Shown here one piece after another: positions 23,731 through 25,349 of a stretch of DNA of 25,349 nt. The stretch is taken from positions 1-25,349 of the forward strand of contig UQQU01000048.1 of the NCBI GenBank assembly GCA_900543325.1. Direction: 5' to 3'. Under the pieces are notes generated by a model. The model was given only the letters and a program-made list of their open reading frames with translations. It was not told the origin of the DNA and did not search any database. Source of the DNA: an uncultured Clostridium sp. Its GTDB lineage: Bacteria > Bacillota > Clostridia > Clostridiales > Clostridiaceae. Both the position numbers and the translations under genes were made by a program. Every line of letters starts with the position of its first letter. Position 1 is the stretch's first letter.

Positions 23731-23830
23731 AGTATAGTGAATATTTAAAAATAATTAGATATATTGTTTATTATAGGATGCATAATTAAAGAAAATATAT
23801 AGTTATAATGATATTTAACTAAATTTAAAA

Positions 23831-23866
23831 AGAAGTAATAAAGTATTTATTGCTTCTATTTTATTG
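23831..23866 (+). terminator. Hairpin terminator upstream of the MATE gene
   Basis: Twelve-base arms AGAAGTAATAAA (23831-23842) and TTTATTGCTTCT (23846-23857) with one G-U wobble and a 3-base loop, then ATTTTATT. It ends 29 bases before the MATE start, so it may be an attenuator in its leader or the stop for the small gene. Confidence 0.65.
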
Positions 23867-23894
23867 CAAAAAATAGGGAAGGAACTTTTATAGT

Positions 23895-25250
23895 ATGAAG
23901 AAGAAGGTAGATTTAGTATCAGGAAGTATAGTGAAAACATTATTAACGCTATCACTACCTATTTTAGGGACATCATTTATCCAAATGGCTTATAGTTTAG
24001 TAGATATGATTTGGATAGGAAAAGCAGGAAGTGCAGCAGTTGCAGCAGTTGGAACAGCTGGTTTTTTTGCGTGGTTTGGGAATTCTATGGTCATGATAAC
24101 AAAAACAGGGGCAGAAGTTGGAGTTTCACAGTCTATAGGTAAAAATAACGAAAAAGAAAGAAAGTGTTATGTATATAGTAGTATTTTTTTATGTATTTTA
24201 ATGTCTATAATTTATGGAATTATATTAATTGCTTTTAAAGATAAATTAATAGGATTTTTCAATTTAGGGGATCCTGTAATAATAAAGATGTCTATTGATT
24301 ATTTAATAGTAATATCATTAGGTATGATCTGTGCATTTTTAAATCCTCAATTTACTGGAATATTTACTGCATCGGGGAATAGTAAGACACCTTTTGTAGT
24401 TAATACAGTGGGTCTTATCATGAATATTATATTAGATCCAATTTTAATTTTTGGAATTGGAGGAATAAAACCTTTAGGGGTTGTAGGAGCGGCTTTAGCC
24501 ACTGTACTTTCACAAATGTTAGTTACTATAATATTTATATATACTTTTATAAAAAATGGTTATAATTTTAGTTTTAATAATAAAAGATTTGTAAAGCTGA
24601 AGTATTTAAAGAGTATTTGTGTTTTAGGTGGTCCTACAGCTATTCAAAATTGCTTATTTACATTCTTCTCAATGCTTATAGGTAGAATTGTAGCAAGTGC
24701 AGGCCCAGTAGCAATTGCTGTTCAAAAAGTTGGATCACAAATAGAATCTATATCGTGGATGACTGCAGGGGGATTTGCAAGTGCATTAACAGCTTTTGTT
24801 GGACAAAACTATGGAGCAAAAAGAAATGATAGAGTTATAAAAGGGTATGTAAGTACTATTATTATTTCCTGTATTCTAGGAGTATTTACAACGTTATTAT
24901 TAGTATTTGCAGGAGGCCCTATATTCTCAATATTTATAGATGAAAAAGAAGCTATTTTACAAGGAATTGATTACTTAAGGATATTAGGATATTCGCAATT
25001 GTTTATGTGTATAGAAATAACTACATCAGGAGCATTTTATGGTGTAGGTAAGACTATAACTCCGTCAATAGTAGGAATAATATTTACAGGATTAAGAGTG
25101 CCTATTGCAATGTTGTTATTTAGGCCAGAAATCCTAGGTATTAATGGAGTATGGTGGAGTATAAGTGGAAGCAGTATAGTAAAGGGTATTTTATTATTTG
25201 TTTTATTTTTCTTCATGGTTATAAAACCTTTAAAGAAGCAATTTAACTAA
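23895..25250 (+). CDS. MATE-family multidrug/toxin exporter
   Basis: 451-residue inner-membrane exporter with twelve predicted hydrophobic segments in two six-helix halves, the standard MATE size. Typical segments are the N-terminal LTLSLPILGTSFIQMAYSLVDMIWIG, TAGFFAWFGNS, the middle FIKNGYNF loop and, in the second half, GGPTAIQN and GGFASALTAFVGQNYGAKR. The family exports cationic drugs or metabolites in exchange for Na+ or H+. GGGAAGGA lies about 11 bases before the ATG, slightly far. It stands alone; no regulator is adjacent, and a hairpin in the leader may control it. Substrate unknown. Confidence 0.95.
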   Translation: MKKKVDLVSGSIVKTLLTLSLPILGTSFIQMAYSLVDMIWIGKAGSAAVAAVGTAGFFAWFGNSMVMITKTGAEVGVSQSIGKNNEKERKCYVYSSIFLCILMSIIYGIILIAFKDKLIGFFNLGDPVIIKMSIDYLIVISLGMICAFLNPQFTGIFTASGNSKTPFVVNTVGLIMNIILDPILIFGIGGIKPLGVVGAALATVLSQMLVTIIFIYTFIKNGYNFSFNNKRFVKLKYLKSICVLGGPTAIQNCLFTFFSMLIGRIVASAGPVAIAVQKVGSQIESISWMTAGGFASALTAFVGQNYGAKRNDRVIKGYVSTIIISCILGVFTTLLLVFAGGPIFSIFIDEKEAILQGIDYLRILGYSQLFMCIEITTSGAFYGVGKTITPSIVGIIFTGLRVPIAMLLFRPEILGINGVWWSISGSSIVKGILLFVLFFFMVIKPLKKQFN

Positions 25251-25349
25251 ATTGCGCACCACATGGAAGCGAAAAAATGAAATATTTATTTTCTGGGAAC
25301 GGTGAAATTTTCGCCTAGAATTTATATCTTTGTTCCATTGAACTTGCTA
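25251..25349. other. Unexplained edge segment with inverted repeats
   Basis: Nothing coding is evident after the MATE stop. GCGAAAA (25269-25275) and TTTTCGC (25308-25314) can pair, and GGAAC (25296-25300) has a GTTCC complement further on. The segment is less A/T-rich than most intergenic DNA here. It could be a structured RNA or the edge of the next gene, cut by the window end. Confidence 0.25.

Overview
The window is very AT-rich and reads as chromosome of a spore-forming, Gram-positive anaerobe of the Clostridium group. The evidence is a cell-wall-anchored pullulanase with an LPXTG-type signal, a cotJA-cotJB-cotJC spore-coat operon behind a sigma-K-like promoter, a DUF4250 protein, strong GGAGG-type ribosome sites, and hairpin-plus-T terminators between most units. 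I see no rRNA, tRNA, CRISPR array, complete IS element, prophage or recognisable riboswitch. No stretch over 300 bases lacks a gene.

Layout. 1-3560: secreted pullulanase, closed by a two-way terminator. 3559-5339 (minus): cold-shock protein, a TtcA-like PP-loop protein and a YeiL-like Crp/Fnr regulator. 5385-6413 (plus): a palindromic operator and a pair of small YdcZ-type membrane transporters, divergent from the Crp/Fnr gene. 6432-9797: a gene-decay and accessory patch. It holds a long hairpin, a frameshifted small gene, an intact HEPN/MNT toxin-antitoxin pair, two gene remnants, and a PadR regulator followed by an FtsW/RodA-family gene cut by one in-frame amber codon. 9911-11563 (plus): a DeoR regulator and Cof-type phosphatase behind tandem decamer repeats. 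11655-13001 (minus): cotJ operon and a zinc-ribbon small protein. 13108-16379 (plus): gltS, pepT and a small P-loop kinase-like protein. 16595-17980 (plus): a berberine-bridge-type flavoprotein. 18135-19730 (minus): a His-rich YmaF-type protein and a PfkB-family kinase. 19815-22015 (plus): tandem-BRCT protein, PHP phosphatase and GerMN lipoprotein, probably one operon. 22175-25250 (plus): a second TtcA-like protein, three small genes and a MATE exporter.

Most genes are ordinary housekeeping or accessory genes with separate promoters. The items most worth a second look are the stand-alone tandem-BRCT protein co-oriented with a PHP phosphatase and a GerMN lipoprotein; the PadR-controlled FtsW-like gene with an N-terminal permease-prefix domain and a single nonsense codon; the HEPN/MNT pair with both diagnostic motifs intact inside a decayed patch; and several regulatory palindromes and repeats next to regulator genes. 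I do not see a clear, wholly new multi-gene system.
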